Below, one piece after another: positions 62,919-64,000 of a stretch of DNA of 64,000 nt. The notes under the pieces were generated by a model. That model did no database searches. It was not told the DNA's origin and saw nothing but the letters and a program-made list of their open reading frames with translations. Location: contig CM047430.1 in assembly GCA_026168455.1 (NCBI GenBank), positions 71,029,044 to 71,093,043 of the forward strand. Reading direction: 5' to 3'. A program made the translations under genes and the position numbers. Positions within the stretch are counted from its first letter, which is position 1; each line of letters opens with the position of its first letter. The stretch comes from Theocolax elegans (taxonomy: Eukaryota > Arthropoda > Insecta > Hymenoptera > Cerocephalidae).

Positions 62919-64000
62919 CACGAGCAAAATCAAAAATTTTGAAAATATCGATGTTTTGGCCGGTTATATGTGTGTTTGAAGGCACAAAAATGCATTTGTA
63001 TATGTTCAATCCGGCAATCGAGCAAAATCTAAAATTTTGAAATTTCGATGTTTTGGCCGGTTATATGTGATTTCTAAGGCACTAAAATGCATTTGAATTT
63101 GGTCAACCCGGCACACGAGCAAAATCAAAAATTTTGAAAATATAGACGTTTTGGCCGGTTATATGTGTGTTTTTAGGCACAAAAATGCATTTGAATTTGA
63201 TCAACACGGCACACGAGCAAATTCAAATATTTTGAAAATATCGACGTTTTGGCCGGATATATGTGTGTTTTAAGGCACAAAAATGCATTTGAATATGCTC
63301 AACCCGGCAAACGAGCAAAATCTAAAATTTTGAAATTTCGACATTTGGCGGGTTATATGCATATATTTACACATAAAAACACATTCCAATTCAATCCAGG
63401 CGGCCGTGAAACGAAATCGAAAATTTTCAAAATATAGATGTTTTGGCCGGAAATATGTGTGTTTTTACGCATAAAAATGTATTTGAATTGTTCAACCGGG
63501 CAAACGAGCAAAATCTAAAATTTTGTAAAAATAGACGTTTTGGCGGGTTATATGTGTGTTTTCAGGCATAAAAATGCATTTGAATTTGTTCAACCCGGCA
63601 AACGAGCAAAATCTAAAATTTTGAAAATATCGCCGTTTTGACGGGTTATATGCATATATTTTTACATATCAAAATAAATTCGAAAACAATCCAGCCAGGA
63701 GTGCAACGAAATCGAAAATTTTCAAAATATAGTCGTTTTGGCCGGTTATATATGTGTTTTTAGGCACAGAAATGCATTTGAATTGGATCAATCCGGCACA
63801 CGAGCAAAATAAAAAATTTTAAAATATCGACGTTTTGGCTGGTTATATGTGTGTTTTTAGGCACAAAAATGCATTTGAATTTGTTCAACCCGGCAAACGA
63901 GCAAATTCAAAAATTTTGAAAATATCGACGTTTTGGCCGGTTATATGTGATTTCTAAGGCATAAAAATGCATTTGAATTTGGTCACCCCGGCACACGAGC
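62861..64000 (+). repeat. satellite array, right part, runs off the window
   Basis: Mostly class A monomers with occasional class B, including a local subtype with TGTGATTTCTAAGGCA (near 63064 and 63946). The array continues past the window edge. Confidence 0.95.

Noticed and set aside
47977..63437. Dozens of open frames of 60-130 codons with similar translations (MAGYMCVFRHKN..., MECFLMCIN...)
   Set aside because: They follow the satellite monomer on both strands and end where the 97-98 bp unit shifts the frame. Similarity between them is DNA repeat similarity, with no sign of protein-level constraint.
38655..64000. CRISPR-like array or CENP-B box in the satellite
   Set aside because: Monomers are contiguous without unique spacers, and the genome is eukaryotic. 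The nearest TTCG...CCGG stretches do not fit the CENP-B box spacing.

Overview
The window looks like nuclear DNA of an insect, most likely a hymenopteran. The background is AT-rich and intronic, with CpG-rich islands, many GA/CA/TA microsatellites, GT-AG spliced genes and animal-type transposons. The organism call is an inference from composition and gene content.

Layout. (1) Positions 1-27741 hold no exon I can support. They contain a textbook-looking recursive splice site at 3371-3410, a large foldback element (5444-6821), a small degenerate inverted-repeat element near 11.7-12.1 kb, many microsatellites, and a near-perfect 2.64-kb tandem duplication (20435-23077 and 23078-25716). (2) Positions 27742-33733 carry the last five coding exons of a Frizzled-class Wnt receptor on the + strand. 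It is closest to Frizzled-4 by motif comparison from memory. The exons join in frame to 499 codons plus stop. The signal peptide and the first part of the cysteine-rich domain are missing and probably lie upstream of the window, so much of 1-27741 may be a giant fz4 intron. (3) Positions 33734-38650 hold the fz4 3' region, an 800-bp solo LTR (36534-37333, TSD ATAT) and a broken low-complexity protein gene (37675-38472). (4) From about 38655 to the end of the window is a satellite array of 97-98 bp monomers in at least two classes (A and B), with higher-order duplications.

The satellite has been invaded three ways. A 4.18-kb DNA transposon (39318-43500) has about 175-bp terminal inverted repeats. 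It carries a CACTA/EnSpm-like (tnp2 type) transposase on + and a divergent spliced BEN-like gene on -, and both are broken. A roughly 2-kb non-LTR retrotransposon fragment (43932-45908) is flanked by an 8-bp target-site duplication, and a paralogous unoccupied copy of its target lies about 5 kb away. A 497-bp solo LTR occurs twice (60395-60891 and 62364-62860) because the array duplicated a 1969-bp period after the LTR inserted.

The only apparently intact host gene is fz4, a seven-pass receptor for Wnt-type ligands. Everything downstream of it is repeat-dominated, heterochromatin-like sequence.
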